NCBI RefSeq assembly: GCF_007197645.1
Contig: NZ_VKGK01000003.1
Coordinates: 1 to 64,000, forward strand
DNA length: 64,000 bases
Reading direction: 5' to 3'
Source: Shewanella hanedai
GTDB taxonomy: Bacteria; Pseudomonadota; Gammaproteobacteria; Enterobacterales; Shewanellaceae
Below the pieces are notes generated by a model. That model searched no databases. It was not told where the DNA came from and saw only the letters and a program-made list of their open reading frames with translations. Shown here one piece after another: positions 27,084-36,877 of the stretch. The first letter of the stretch is position 1. Each line of letters starts with the position of its first letter. The position numbers and the translations under genes were made by a program.

Positions 27084-28271
27084 ATGAAGTCTTGGTGCAA
27101 AACATTGCTCGCATGTGGATTGAGCTTAGGTCTGTTATCAGCCTGTTCGTCCAGTGATGTAGAAGAAGAGCCAGTTAGTCCTTTGTCTGAGATTGAGGCA
27201 AGTGTATTTCCAACCGTAAGCTGGAGTGCCTCTGTAGGCAATGGTGTAGGCCCATATTATTCTCGCCTACGTCCAGCGGCACGATATGATAAATTGTACG
27301 TTGCCGATCGTTATGGTCAGGTGGTTGCATTTGATGAAGCGACAGGTGAAAAGGTCTGGCAAAAGGATTTTAGTTCTGCTTTTAAGGACAATGTTTTAGC
27401 CAAGAACAAAGGTGCTAAAATAGCCGCTGGTGTAACCGCTGCTCGCGATAAGATTTTTATCGGTGGTGAAAGTGGATTACTGGGTGCGCTGGATGCAGAA
27501 ACTGGCGATACTGAATGGTCAGTTATTGCAGGTGGTGAGCTTCTTTCTGTCCCGACAGTTGCTGAAGATTTAGTCGTTGTCAGTACCAGTGCTGGTACGC
27601 TCGAAGCCTTTAATGTGGATGACGGTGAAAAGCAGTGGGTGTATGAGTCAAAGCTGCCAACATTAACATTGCGTGGCACAGGCGCAGCAAACTATGAGGC
27701 CGGTGGTTTCTTTGTTGGAACAGCCGATGGTAAAATAGCCGTTGTGATCAAGAACAGTGGTCAAGCTGCATGGGAACAAGCGATTTATACGCCAAAAGGC
27801 GGTAATGAGTTTACCCGCATGGCCGATATCGATATGATGCCGCTCATTATAGGGGATAACCTCTATGCTGTGAGCTTTAACGGTAATCTTGTGTCGATGG
27901 AACTGAGAACGGGTCGCGTAGTGTGGACACGTAAATATTCAAGTTTTCATGAATTGGCTGACTCAGGTGTGAATCTGTTTCTTGTCGATGATCACAGCCG
28001 AATCTATGCTGTCGATAGACGTAATGGTCTAGAAAACTGGAGTAATACCGAGCTTTCTAATCGTGACTTAACGTCTCCAGCAGTATTTAAAGATTATATT
28101 GTGGTAGGTGACTTTGAAGGTTATCTACACTTTATTGATAAGAGTGATGGTAAAATTGTTGGCCGTATACAGGTCGACAGTTCAGGTATATTTAGTCAGC
28201 CTTTGGTTGTGGACGATAATATATACGTTCAAACCAGAAGCGGAAAAGTAGCTAGAATAACGCTCCCGTAA
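27084..28271 (+). CDS. bamB: Outer membrane protein assembly factor BamB
   Basis: BamB is the beta-propeller lipoprotein of the BAM complex. The 395-residue product has a lipoprotein signal (lipobox LSAC, about residue 21) and repeated PQQ-like blades, for example VVAFDEATGEKVWQKDF, LGALDAETGDTEWSV, LEAFNVDDGEKQWVYES and SMELRTGRVVWTRKY. Length equals E. coli BamB. It lies between yfgM and der, the usual order, and is followed by a repeat remnant and a terminator. Confidence 0.96.
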   Translation: MKSWCKTLLACGLSLGLLSACSSSDVEEEPVSPLSEIEASVFPTVSWSASVGNGVGPYYSRLRPAARYDKLYVADRYGQVVAFDEATGEKVWQKDFSSAFKDNVLAKNKGAKIAAGVTAARDKIFIGGESGLLGALDAETGDTEWSVIAGGELLSVPTVAEDLVVVSTSAGTLEAFNVDDGEKQWVYESKLPTLTLRGTGAANYEAGGFFVGTADGKIAVVIKNSGQAAWEQAIYTPKGGNEFTRMADIDMMPLIIGDNLYAVSFNGNLVSMELRTGRVVWTRKYSSFHELADSGVNLFLVDDHSRIYAVDRRNGLENWSNTELSNRDLTSPAVFKDYIVVGDFEGYLHFIDKSDGKIVGRIQVDSSGIFSQPLVVDDNIYVQTRSGKVARITLP

Positions 28272-28288
28272 AATTATGTTTAGTTGAT

Positions 28289-28335
28289 ATACCCAAGCAA
28301 CCTCAAGATGCTTCATCCTGGAGTGGTTTGGGTAT
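28289..28335. repeat. Short remnant of the ATACCCAAGC-ended repeat
   Basis: The left part, from ATACCCAAGCAACCTC onward (28289-28311), matches the 23-bp left terminal repeat of the element at 59618 with one mismatch. The right part GGTTTGGGTAT (28325-28335) is the inverted outer end. Only 47 bp remain, next to the bamB terminator. It is a deletion product or solo end pair. Confidence 0.65.
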
Positions 28336-28336
28336 T

Positions 28337-28367
28337 AGCCCCTGGAAGCGAGTTCCGGGGGCTTTTT
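28337..28367 (+). terminator. Terminator after bamB
   Basis: AGCCCCTGGAA at 28337-28347 pairs with TTCCGGGGGCT at 28353-28363 (one wobble), followed by a T run. Confidence 0.88.
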
Positions 28368-28430
28368 GTTTACTAAATCGAAGTTTTTTCGTTTTTTATA
28401 TTTTAAAGAATTTGTAGATAGAGGCATAAA

Positions 28431-29900
28431 ATGATTCCAGTAGTGGCCCTTGTTGGTCGTCCGAATGTCGGTAAGTCGACCTTATTTAACCGCTTAACGC
28501 GTACGCGTGATGCTTTGGTGGCCGACTATCCTGGGCTAACTCGGGATCGCAAATATGGCCGTGCACATTTGTCAGGTTATGAATTCATTGTGGTTGATAC
28601 CGGCGGTATTGATGGCACTGAAGAGGGCATTGAAGTTCACATGGCTGAGCAGTCAATGGCCGCTATTGAAGAAGCGGACGTAGTCCTATTTTTAACGGAT
28701 GCACGTTCGGGCTTAACGGCTTCAGATCAAGCTATCGCTGAGCATCTTCGACGTCGTGAAAAAACCACCTTTGTGGTTGCGAATAAAGTTGATGGTATCG
28801 ACGCTGATTCGGCATGTGCTGAGTTTTGGGCACTAGGCCTAGGCGAAGTTTACCAGATGGCAGCTGCGCAAGGTCGTGGTGTAACAAACATGATTGAATA
28901 CGCTCTTGCTCCTTATGCAGAAGCCTTAGGTCTTGTTCGTGATGGTGACGAAGAAGGTGAAGATGAAGAAGAGAAAGAGTACACCGAAGAGGATGCTGAA
29001 GCTGATCAAAAGCGTCTGCAAGACCTACCGATTAAACTTGCCATTATCGGTAAGCCAAACGTGGGTAAATCAACCTTAACGAACCGTATCTTAGGTGAAG
29101 AGCGTGTTGTCGTATATGACGAGCCTGGCACCACCCGTGACAGTATTTACATTCCGATGGAACGTGATGGTCGTGAGTACATTTTGATTGATACTGCTGG
29201 TGTTCGCCGCCGTAGTAAGGTGAATGAAACCGTAGAGAAATTCTCGGTCATTAAAACCCTTAAAGCGGTTGAAGACAGTAACGTCGTGCTGCTTATTGTT
29301 GATGCTCGTGAAGGGATCGCAGAGCAAGACTTAGGTCTATTAGGTTTTGTACTTAACTCTGGTCGTGCACTGGTTATTGCCGTCAATAAGTGGGATGGCA
29401 TCGATCAAGACATCAAAGACAGAGTGAAGAGTGAGCTTGATCGTCGTCTTGGCTTTATCGATTTCGCTCGTATACACTTTATTTCAGCACTTCATGGTAC
29501 TGGCGTAGGCCATCTTTTTGAATCTGTTCAAGAAGCTTATGAAAGTGCGACTCGCCGTGTGAGTACCTCTATGCTGACGCGTATCATGCAGATGGCACAG
29601 GACGATCATCAGCCACCTATGGTGAATGGCCGTCGTGTGAAGCTTAAGTACGCTCACGCCGGTGGTTATAACCCGCCAATCGTGGTTGTACACGGAAATC
29701 AGGTTAAGAAGCTACCTGATTCATACAAGCGCTTTATGATGAACTACTACCGTCGTTCACTGAAAGTCATGGGTACACCAATCCAAGTCCGTTTCCAGGA
29801 CGGTGACAACCCATTTGAAGGCTTACACACTAAGAAGTTAACAGTAAGCCAAGAACGTCGTCGTAAGCGTATGATGACGCACATCAAAGACAAGAAGTAG
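28431..29900 (+). CDS. der: Ribosome-assembly GTPase Der (EngA)
   Basis: Der carries two tandem GTPase domains and acts in 50S subunit maturation. The first domain has GRPNVGKST near residue 8, and DTGGI and NKVD later. The second has [14 protein letters not shown] and NKWD, followed by the KH-like C-terminal domain ([20 protein letters not shown]). The linker is strongly acidic ([19 protein letters not shown]). It is 489 residues, normal for the family. It ends at a terminator shared with the convergent hexosaminidase gene. Confidence 0.97.
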   Translation: MIPVVALVGRPNVGKSTLFNRLTRTRDALVADYPGLTRDRKYGRAHLSGYEFIVVDTGGIDGTEEGIEVHMAEQSMAAIEEADVVLFLTDARSGLTASDQAIAEHLRRREKTTFVVANKVDGIDADSACAEFWALGLGEVYQMAAAQGRGVTNMIEYALAPYAEALGLVRDGDEEGEDEEEKEYTEEDAEADQKRLQDLPIKLAIIGKPNVGKSTLTNRILGEERVVVYDEPGTTRDSIYIPMERDGREYILIDTAGVRRRSKVNETVEKFSVIKTLKAVEDSNVVLLIVDAREGIAEQDLGLLGFVLNSGRALVIAVNKWDGIDQDIKDRVKSELDRRLGFIDFARIHFISALHGTGVGHLFESVQEAYESATRRVSTSMLTRIMQMAQDDHQPPMVNGRRVKLKYAHAGGYNPPIVVVHGNQVKKLPDSYKRFMMNYYRRSLKVMGTPIQVRFQDGDNPFEGLHTKKLTVSQERRRKRMMTHIKDKK

Positions 29901-29925
29901 CCACTCCACTGAGTGTTTACTCAAT

Positions 29926-29956
29926 AAAAAGGCCAGCTAATTAGCTGGCCTTTTTT
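29926..29956. terminator. Bidirectional terminator between der and the GH20 gene
   Basis: GGCCAGCTAA (29931-29940) and TTAGCTGGCC (29941-29950) form a perfect hairpin, with five A on the left and six T on the right, so it works on both strands. Confidence 0.9.
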
Positions 29957-29992
29957 GTACCTGTTGTCTTGTCCTGAAATGTGTTTAAAGCA

Positions 29993-32644
29993 TTACTTCA
30001 AGCTAGTGACACGGCTAGCGCGTTCACCAGAGGTAGATATTGAACGGATCCAAACTTCACCAGTTACTTTCGGTTGAGCTTGAGCTGAATAATCTAACCA
30101 GCTTTTACCATCGGTAGAGTATTGCAGTGCCACACCAGGGAACTGAATATTCATCGCTAAGATGCCATTTTCAATCTTGGCGCCGGGTAACGGTAGACGA
30201 TAATCAATGCCCGCTTTTTCAAGCTTGGTGAGTTCACGTTGGCCAATAATGTTGGCAACACGTGTCCAATCATCAGTGAGCGCTTGTTTATTTACTAAGT
30301 TAGTTTCTAGTGAATACTCGACGCCCGCTTTGTAATCGTTTTCCCAATCTGCTTTGTGCCATGAACGCTCAGCAGCAGCAAGGACTCGTGGGAATACCAT
30401 GTACTCATATTGTTCATCATTACGCACGCTTTCGGACCATAACTGGGCCGACAAGCCGTGGAATGCCTTGCCTTCAACACCGCCGACGCCGTTAAAGCCA
30501 TTACCATCACGGTCTACCGATGTTTCAGCATTTTGCGGTAAGTTCTCTGGCGCAAAGCTGAACATTTTACGAGTATCAGTAGCACGGGTTGCCCAGTAGT
30601 AACCGCGCTCTTTCGCGTCGACTTCGTATGGCATATCCATGTAGACATAATCAGGGTTAGAAATAATCACATCATAGCCCTTATCTGACCACTCGTAAGC
30701 GGAAGCTGCTCCGCCCCAATACAGAGTATCCCAGAAGTTCACGCGTGTATTTTCAGTGGAGAATGACTGTGCATTTTCACTGTACTTAAGGCCATCTTGC
30801 CAAGCTTGGAAGCTTGGGATCCCTTTGCTGGCGGCTATTTTAGACACCTGCTCAGCGAAGTGACTTGGTAGATGAGCAAAATCGCTGACCACGCCCTTAT
30901 CTAACAGTATTTTACACTGTGGTGATTTAGCAAAAGGCATATCTTGCTGGGATAAATCGATGTTACCTTTCCAGCTCAATTTATCATTGGCATTGATATC
31001 TTGAAAACCCGCATTTAGCTTGATGTTCTTTGTTTCATCACCGCCGAAATGCCACGTCGTTAACGGCATATCAGCTTCTTGATGCATCGCAGCAATTTCG
31101 CTGATGACCTTATCAACAAAACGCGTCGATGACGCTAAACATGGGTTGATGAAACTTCTCTTATCGTAGAACTGAATCGTTGTTACGTTAGAGGTATCAA
31201 GTGGATCCATTAGGCGATATTCGCTAGCACCGACCTCATCACCGGCTTTCATTAAGCGCTTATAACGCGCTTCCATCGACACTACGGCTGAACGAGCATG
31301 GGCTGGCATATCGATCTCAGGGATCACGTCGATATTACGGGCCTTAGCGTACTTCAGTATTTCAACGTAATCCGCCTTGCTAAAATAGCCTGAGCCGAAG
31401 TTGTCTGACGTAGGACCTGATCCCAACTGAGGTAATAAGCAGCGCGTTTCGTCTAAATCGAAACAGCGGTTACCACCGACATCTGTCAGTTCTGGCAGAC
31501 CTGGGATAGCAATACGCCAGCCTTCGTCATCGCTTAAATGAAGATGAAGCTTGTTCATCTTGTAGGCTGACATTTGATCTAAGGTCGCTAATATGGCTGG
31601 TTTGGTGTGGAAATGACGGGCAACGTCTACCATGACACCGCGGTAATCGAAACGTGGTGCATCCTTAATGCTAAGCAGTGGTAGTTCACTTGCATTACTA
31701 CTATCGACTAGGCCAAAAACAGACTGCAAAGCGTAAAATAGGCCCGCTTGGTCAAACGCTTTAATATTGATGCCTTGAGCTGTGATATCAAGCTGATATG
31801 CACCAGATACAGCCATTTCACCGGTAAAGAGTTTTGGTGTTAGTGCGATGGCAACAGGCAGCTTGCCTTCAACATCCACACCAATGAGTTTGGCGCGGGT
31901 TTCAATGGCGGTAAACTGTGCATCAGCGAACTGCTGCTTAGGCAGTGCTATACCTTGGCTGATATCGACTTTACCCTCAGCGAGTTCAACATGCATCGGC
32001 GTTGGTAATAATGCGCTGGTGATATCTAATGCCAATACATCTGCATTTTTCTCAAAACGTGTTTGGGGAGTCGCGAACACGTTATTGTCAGCAGTGACAC
32101 GCTTTTGTTGTTGGGGTGTTAGCTCAGTCACATATGAAGAGGTGTTTTCGGTGTTAAGTGACGCAATTAGCTTAGGCTCTGCATTGTTAGCCACAACGAA
32201 AGCACCAGGCATAAAATCGGTTTCAAATAACTGCCAATATTCTGCAACCAATGGGATCTCAACTGTTTCTCCTGCTGCAAAGCCATCAAATTTGTCAGTC
32301 GGTTCCAACTTGTGCAGATCACCGGTTATGCGAGTCACTTTAAATTGATCGTTTCCAACCTCTAGGATCAGACGAATACTGTGAAAATAGATAGTCCAAT
32401 CTTTTGAATCAATGGTGTCACCTTGGTTGATGAGCGTCATATTGACTTTATTACATGAAGCAAACTCAGCACCAAGATCTTGGCAAGCTAAGCCATTGTC
32501 AGCTCCCTGATTAGTCACGATGGTGTATTTGATATCTAAATTGTCAGCCAGAGAATCTACAATGTTCTGTTCTGGATTGCTCGTTGATGAACAACCAGCA
32601 AGTGTAGCAATCACAGAGGCTGCAATTAAAGTGAGCTTTTTCAT
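29993..32644 (-). CDS. GH20 beta-N-acetylhexosaminidase lipoprotein (chitobiase)
   Basis: The 883-residue protein carries a lipoprotein signal (lipobox LAGC, Cys18). An N-terminal chitobiase-type carbohydrate-binding domain follows (about 35-190), then the GH20 b domain (about 200-330), the catalytic GH20 barrel (about 335-770) and a C-terminal chitobiase Ig-like domain. The catalytic Asp-Glu pair is in HFGGDETK (Asp536-Glu537); DYRGVMVDVARHFH and LHLHLSDDEGWRI are further signatures. It should cleave terminal GlcNAc from chitooligosaccharides at the cell envelope. It is divergent from a porin across a ~1-kb regulatory gap. Confidence 0.94.
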   Translation of the reverse strand: MKKLTLIAASVIATLAGCSSTSNPEQNIVDSLADNLDIKYTIVTNQGADNGLACQDLGAEFASCNKVNMTLINQGDTIDSKDWTIYFHSIRLILEVGNDQFKVTRITGDLHKLEPTDKFDGFAAGETVEIPLVAEYWQLFETDFMPGAFVVANNAEPKLIASLNTENTSSYVTELTPQQQKRVTADNNVFATPQTRFEKNADVLALDITSALLPTPMHVELAEGKVDISQGIALPKQQFADAQFTAIETRAKLIGVDVEGKLPVAIALTPKLFTGEMAVSGAYQLDITAQGINIKAFDQAGLFYALQSVFGLVDSSNASELPLLSIKDAPRFDYRGVMVDVARHFHTKPAILATLDQMSAYKMNKLHLHLSDDEGWRIAIPGLPELTDVGGNRCFDLDETRCLLPQLGSGPTSDNFGSGYFSKADYVEILKYAKARNIDVIPEIDMPAHARSAVVSMEARYKRLMKAGDEVGASEYRLMDPLDTSNVTTIQFYDKRSFINPCLASSTRFVDKVISEIAAMHQEADMPLTTWHFGGDETKNIKLNAGFQDINANDKLSWKGNIDLSQQDMPFAKSPQCKILLDKGVVSDFAHLPSHFAEQVSKIAASKGIPSFQAWQDGLKYSENAQSFSTENTRVNFWDTLYWGGAASAYEWSDKGYDVIISNPDYVYMDMPYEVDAKERGYYWATRATDTRKMFSFAPENLPQNAETSVDRDGNGFNGVGGVEGKAFHGLSAQLWSESVRNDEQYEYMVFPRVLAAAERSWHKADWENDYKAGVEYSLETNLVNKQALTDDWTRVANIIGQRELTKLEKAGIDYRLPLPGAKIENGILAMNIQFPGVALQYSTDGKSWLDYSAQAQPKVTGEVWIRSISTSGERASRVTSLK

Positions 32645-33637
32645 CTTACTTCCTATTTATAAATGTTGCTGGAAAATAATCCAACCTTTTATTGTTAATC
32701 GTTTGTATATTTATTTTTGGTAAAAATTAACGTGGTTAAAAATAGAACAAATTAAGAATTGGTAAATAATAGAGAGTTTAAAATTATATCTTTAAACTAA
32801 TCTTAATTATCACTTTTATAGCGCCTATCTTTATAGAAAATTGACAAAAAAACCACCATTAGTTGTGCGATCTCCATCTCATATATGAGAGTTATACCTC
32901 GTTAACCAATTTGAAATAGCATTAAGTACCGTAAAACCCGCTAAAGAGTGATCTTTATCACGCTTTGTTGGCTTGTGTAAGGGAACACTAATAATTGATA
33001 TTTATATATCGTGATTTATAAAATATTGTTAATCGAGAGTAGTTTCTCTATTTATTTACACGTAAAATCCTTGCTAGTATTCAAGGATAGCATTCAAGTT
33101 TATTGTTTAATTTTCGATGTTAAATAAATCAATTACCATTATACGAATGACAAAATGTAACGATTTAAACAGTTTTACTAGACCGGCACTTAGGTTTTAG
33201 TTGTTTAATTTCATTAGTTTGAGTGTTTATTGGTTATGCGGGTAAGTAGCTTTTCTGTATCACTCATCAATAATGAATGCTGTTTGTTTATACGTATACA
33301 TACCTGTTTAACCTTGAAGTTAAGCGAACTGCTCGATACATATTGGTGGTACGTGAATATAAAATGTTAACTGAGTGGTAATAATTAACAAAAGTGATTA
33401 ATTACATCAGGAAAATAAGTGTTATCTGAATGGTGGCTATTTAAATTTACGTAACTAAATTGTTAATAATAAATGTTAAGCATTAGCGAGAGCTAATTAA
33501 TATTTTGAATAAGAGCTTTTGATAATTATTTTTACTTACGCAATACGGTCAAAATATATTCTCACTTAATCATTACCTAGGGTTAATGAAAGGGGGGAAT
33601 AACTAATATAAAAATAACCAATATGTTAAGGGTGAAC
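32645..33637. promoter_or_regulatory. Long divergent regulatory region (hexosaminidase / porin)
   Basis: These 993 AT-rich bases hold no gene. Three dyads stand out. AGTTTAAA-N8-TTTAAACT at 32775-32798 overlaps a minus-strand TATAAT. A 14-base perfect palindrome TCTCATATATGAGA lies at 32877-32890. GTGA-TCTTTA-TCAC at 32948-32961 matches the CRP core GTGA-N6-TCAC. The remainder, up to the porin, shows no clear motif. Confidence 0.5.
32946..32963. promoter_or_regulatory. Putative CRP-binding site
   Basis: GTGATCTTTATCAC at 32948-32961 keeps both CRP half-site cores with the correct 6-base spacer. It is about 300 bp from the hexosaminidase start and 680 bp from the porin start. A role in carbon control is inferred. 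Confidence 0.4.
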
Positions 33638-34771
33638 ATGAAGTCTCATTTTACAAAAACGCTAATAGGTGCGGCAATTTCAAGTATGTTCATGGGTGGC
33701 GTTGCAATCGCTGCTGATGATGTAGATGCCATTAATCCAGCAAGTTTATTGGAAAATATGTCTTACGAGGTATACGGTATTGTCGCATTACAAGCCGCAT
33801 ATCGCGATTACGATACTGGTACTGTCAAAGGTGACGAAGATTTAAGTGGGCTGCAGTTAAACAACGAAACCCGTATTGGTTTCCGTGGTAAAAAGCAATT
33901 TGCTAATTTTGGCCCTACGTTTGTTTGGCAAGTTGAAGGCGGTTATGTTGACCCAAGCTTTGGTGGTTCAGGTTCTGGGTTTGGTGACCGTGATACATTT
34001 GTTGGTTTCGAAAGTGCTGAGCTGGGTTTAATCCGTGCTGGCCGAGTATTAACCCCCTTGTATGAGTTGGTTGACTGGCCGGGCTCAAACCCTGGAATGG
34101 GTGATGTATACGACTGGGGTGGTGGTATTGGCGGCATGAAAAATCAAGACCGTCAATCAGACACCATTCGTTGGGATACACCTTTGTATTTTGATGCCTT
34201 GTCTTTTGATATTGCCGCTGGTGCTGGTGATAAAGCTGGCTTAGGTGAAGGTAAAGATCACTGGGTAGGTTTTGCTGGTCACTACACATTAGGTCCTATT
34301 CAGTTTGATGCAGCCTATGAAGGCAACCGTGATGTACAAGCTGAAGACACTTTATGGTCAAATGACACTTATCTAGTGGGCCTTCAAGGCTGGTTTGACA
34401 ATGGTATCTCTTTCTTTGCTCAGTACAAGATGATGGAAGCGTCAGAAACCAATGGTACTGAAGAGAAACAAAATGCCATGACATCAGGTTTGATGTATAC
34501 CACAGGTTTATGGCAGTACAAATTGGGTTATGCGAAGAATTTCGATCTTGAGCGTGACGGTCAAACCATCGATGATTCTGCAGACAGCGTCTTGTCAGCC
34601 CAAATCATGTATTTTGTTGATCCATCAGCCGTACTTTATGCCCGTATTCGTACAGTTGATTTTGGTAAAGCAGCAGAGATTGTCAATACTCCAGTTGGAG
34701 ATGCAGTTTCTTATCGCTGGAAGTCTGCTGACTTCAATGAATTCTCAGTGGGCGTTGAATACTCTTTCTAA
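33638..34771 (+). CDS. Outer membrane porin
   Basis: The 377-residue protein has a signal peptide (about 1-25, ending GVAIAAD) and a gram-negative trimeric porin pattern: alternating beta strands, an L3-type segment (GLIRAGRVLTPLYELVDW), and the C-terminal aromatic motif NEFSVGVEYSF. The ATG at 33638 is chosen because AAGGGTG lies a few bases upstream; an ATG at 33623 would add five residues. It is divergent from a chitobiase, so it may admit chitooligosaccharides, but general porins look the same. A large hairpin follows. Confidence 0.9.
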   Translation: MKSHFTKTLIGAAISSMFMGGVAIAADDVDAINPASLLENMSYEVYGIVALQAAYRDYDTGTVKGDEDLSGLQLNNETRIGFRGKKQFANFGPTFVWQVEGGYVDPSFGGSGSGFGDRDTFVGFESAELGLIRAGRVLTPLYELVDWPGSNPGMGDVYDWGGGIGGMKNQDRQSDTIRWDTPLYFDALSFDIAAGAGDKAGLGEGKDHWVGFAGHYTLGPIQFDAAYEGNRDVQAEDTLWSNDTYLVGLQGWFDNGISFFAQYKMMEASETNGTEEKQNAMTSGLMYTTGLWQYKLGYAKNFDLERDGQTIDDSADSVLSAQIMYFVDPSAVLYARIRTVDFGKAAEIVNTPVGDAVSYRWKSADFNEFSVGVEYSF

Positions 34772-35097
34772 GTCTCTCTAGAAGCCGATAACTGTGATTA
34801 AACACAGTTAGTTAAAACGGTTACCTTTACGCAGCAGGTTCACTGCTGCGAAAGGTTGCCTTTAATTTCCTCTCAATCAGTGACTCTCTATTCTAGCTTA
34901 CTCCATTTCGCTTATCGCTCTTGGCGAGAGCACTCAGCTTAACTTCAATATTCCAAGTGATCCCTCTAGTCACTGAACCTTATATCAGCATTACCTAACG
35001 TAAGCGTTTGAAAAATAAAGAAGACAAATGTTGATGTTTTGTTTATTCGTGGTTACTCTAATTGTGGTTGTTTGTTATTTTTTTATGGAGTAGGAAT
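34772..35097. other. Intergenic region after the porin
   Basis: Contains the porin terminator (34819-34864). The remaining ~230 bases are without recognisable genes or repeats and should contain the promoter of the downstream lipoprotein. Confidence 0.5.
34819..34864 (+). terminator. Terminator hairpin after the porin
   Basis: CGCAGCAG (34830-34837) pairs with CTGCTGCG (34843-34850). The stem extends through ACCTTT/AAAGGT with one bulged base and is followed by a short T run. Confidence 0.7.
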
Positions 35098-35748
35098 ATG
35101 GTCAATCTCAGCAGTTTAAAAAAATCAATGAGCCTTATTGCATTGGCGTCACTCAGCGTTGGATGTACAGCGACAGACAATATTCAATTATCTCAAACTG
35201 ATCTGTCACTATTAGACGGGAAGTCTGTTGTCTTTGTCTATAGAGAGCTGCCGAGTTTTATCACGTACATCACAGCAGGTGGTGACACTTCTGATTTTCC
35301 TCAAGGTCGAATTAACCTTAACGAGCTCAATATTCAAAGCCCGACAAATACGGTTGGAGAAAAGCTGGTTGCTGATTTAACCCAACGATTTGGCTTGAAC
35401 GCGACAGTGGTTAATGAGCCGATCACATTAGATAACAACGAAACGTTTTTAGCGGCTCGATATGGGGCTGATTATATTCTTGATAGTGAAATCCAAAGTT
35501 GGAGCATCGTGCAACAACCGTTTGGTTGGGGTCGGTATAACCTTGATTACTCTTCACAAGTACGTCTAATTGATACTAAGACCGCTAAAGTTATCTCTCA
35601 GGGATCTTGCAGTAATGTGATTGAGTATAACGAAGGGTTTAGTAATCAAACGTTACTGGATAAAAATGCCAAAGGGTTAAAAGCCGTTATAGAAAAAGCG
35701 ACAGATAAGTGTTTTGAAGAACTAAAACGACACACTTTCAACGCCTAG
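35098..35748 (+). CDS. Hypothetical lipoprotein
   Basis: The 216-residue protein begins with a lipoprotein signal (lipobox SVGC, about residue 25). The mature part is a soluble alpha/beta domain (SVVFVYRELPSFITYITAGGDT; GEKLVADLTQRFGLNATVVNEP; YGADYILDSEIQSWSIV; YNLDYSSQVRLIDTKTAKVISQG). The pattern of a small domain handling a two-component strand pair resembles Shewanella/Vibrio lipoproteins with a TolB-like N-domain or CsgG-like fold, but I do not recognise a named family. The ATG at 35098 has GGAG upstream; an upstream frame start at 35062 has none. It is monocistronic, followed by a hairpin. Confidence 0.75.
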   Translation: MVNLSSLKKSMSLIALASLSVGCTATDNIQLSQTDLSLLDGKSVVFVYRELPSFITYITAGGDTSDFPQGRINLNELNIQSPTNTVGEKLVADLTQRFGLNATVVNEPITLDNNETFLAARYGADYILDSEIQSWSIVQQPFGWGRYNLDYSSQVRLIDTKTAKVISQGSCSNVIEYNEGFSNQTLLDKNAKGLKAVIEKATDKCFEELKRHTFNA

Positions 35749-36191
35749 AAATACACGCCTACAAAAGCCAGTTATACAGAATCTGTTACAGAAACTTATA
35801 CTAGTGTAAGTTTCTGTATTTCATGGCTCCTCTATTTTTATTTTCTGCCTTAAGCTAATGTCGCATACAGCCCTGCGCCAGTTCTAATAAGAGCTGGCGG
35901 ATACCTGCTGGTTATGCATAAGCACGCCGAATTCTAATCACTCCAATGTGCTGTTTGTTATTCTTATCAGTGGCAGGAATTTTCTGACGTCCATCTTTTT
36001 TATGTTCTATGGCTGCCGCAAGGGATTGAAAGTCCCTGACTGAGGGGATACTGTGATCGTTGAAATTTTAGACAATGACGTGGGTGTGTTCAATTAGTCG
36101 TCATTTGAATGCCCGAAGCTAATCGTTTTTCTCAGCTCTGAGCTGTTCTAACACTGGGATAAATTCTCATAAAATAATTAACGGAGTAATA
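35749..36191. other. Intergenic region between two lipoprotein genes
   Basis: Holds the hairpin at 35788-35817. A second perfect-shaped stem-loop, CGCCAGTTCT-AATA-AGAGCTGGCG, lies at 35876-35899 and has no T run. Neither a gene nor an RNA family was recognised. Confidence 0.5.
35788..35822 (+). terminator. Terminator-like hairpin
   Basis: ACAGAAACTTATA (35788-35800) pairs with TGTAAGTTTCTGT (35805-35817) with one wobble around a four-base loop. The T run after it is weak. Confidence 0.6.
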
Positions 36192-36821
36192 ATGATGAGA
36201 TTTCTGATACTTTTATTCGTTTCAATTCACATTAGCGGTTGTTCTTGGGTTGCATGGCGAGGGTATGTTGATCCTGTCACTACCCCAGCGCCTGGCAGTT
36301 ATGTCAAAGTACCGGGTGGCTGTTTTGAGATAGGCGTTCAAAACTTAAACCTTGAGCAAAAGAAGGCGATTTTAGAGGCGGCTGCGGTAGTGTGTTCTGT
36401 CTGGAAGAGCAGGGAGTTTCAAACGCGTGTTACGTCTCAAACCTGGTTGGCTAGCTGTGACTTGAAAGATAATGGTACCAAGGATCTGCTCTCTGGTGAA
36501 GATGTGTTTAATCAGTTACAAAAAGGCTTACCAGAAGTGTTCTCAATTAACCCCAGAAACCCTTGGATGGCGATAGCTCAAGCACAAAGATCCGATACTG
36601 ATCATACGCGTAACCGAGTGGCGATAGAGCCTAACAGAATCAGTGCTTGGTATGCCGCTGAAGGTACTGAAAGTGGTGAACTCATCAATACCTTTGCCCA
36701 TGAGGTCACTCATCTTATTTCATCTCAGTTTCGCGATAGTGGTCATGGTTCTGATAAATGTCCTGATGCTAAACTCGTGAGTTACGGTATCGGTAATTTA
36801 ACGGAAGAATTGGTTAAATAG
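36192..36821 (+). CDS. Putative HExxH lipoprotein (hypothetical)
   Basis: The 209-residue protein has a short lipoprotein signal (lipobox ISGC, about residue 17). It carries the segment LINTFAHEVTHLISSQFRDSGHGSDKC, where HEVTH fits the HExxH zinc-peptidase motif and later His/Asp residues could complete a site. Six or more cysteines in the mature part (CFEIG, VVCSVW, ASCDLK, DKCPD) suggest disulfides in the envelope. GGAGTAATA precedes the ATG. I do not recognise the family; peptidase activity is inferred from the motif only. Confidence 0.72.
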   Translation: MMRFLILLFVSIHISGCSWVAWRGYVDPVTTPAPGSYVKVPGGCFEIGVQNLNLEQKKAILEAAAVVCSVWKSREFQTRVTSQTWLASCDLKDNGTKDLLSGEDVFNQLQKGLPEVFSINPRNPWMAIAQAQRSDTDHTRNRVAIEPNRISAWYAAEGTESGELINTFAHEVTHLISSQFRDSGHGSDKCPDAKLVSYGIGNLTEELVK

Positions 36822-36877
36822 TCCGGTTTTGGCCTTAAATTATAATGTTCGCTTGAGTTAGTGTTAAAGGTGTTGGA

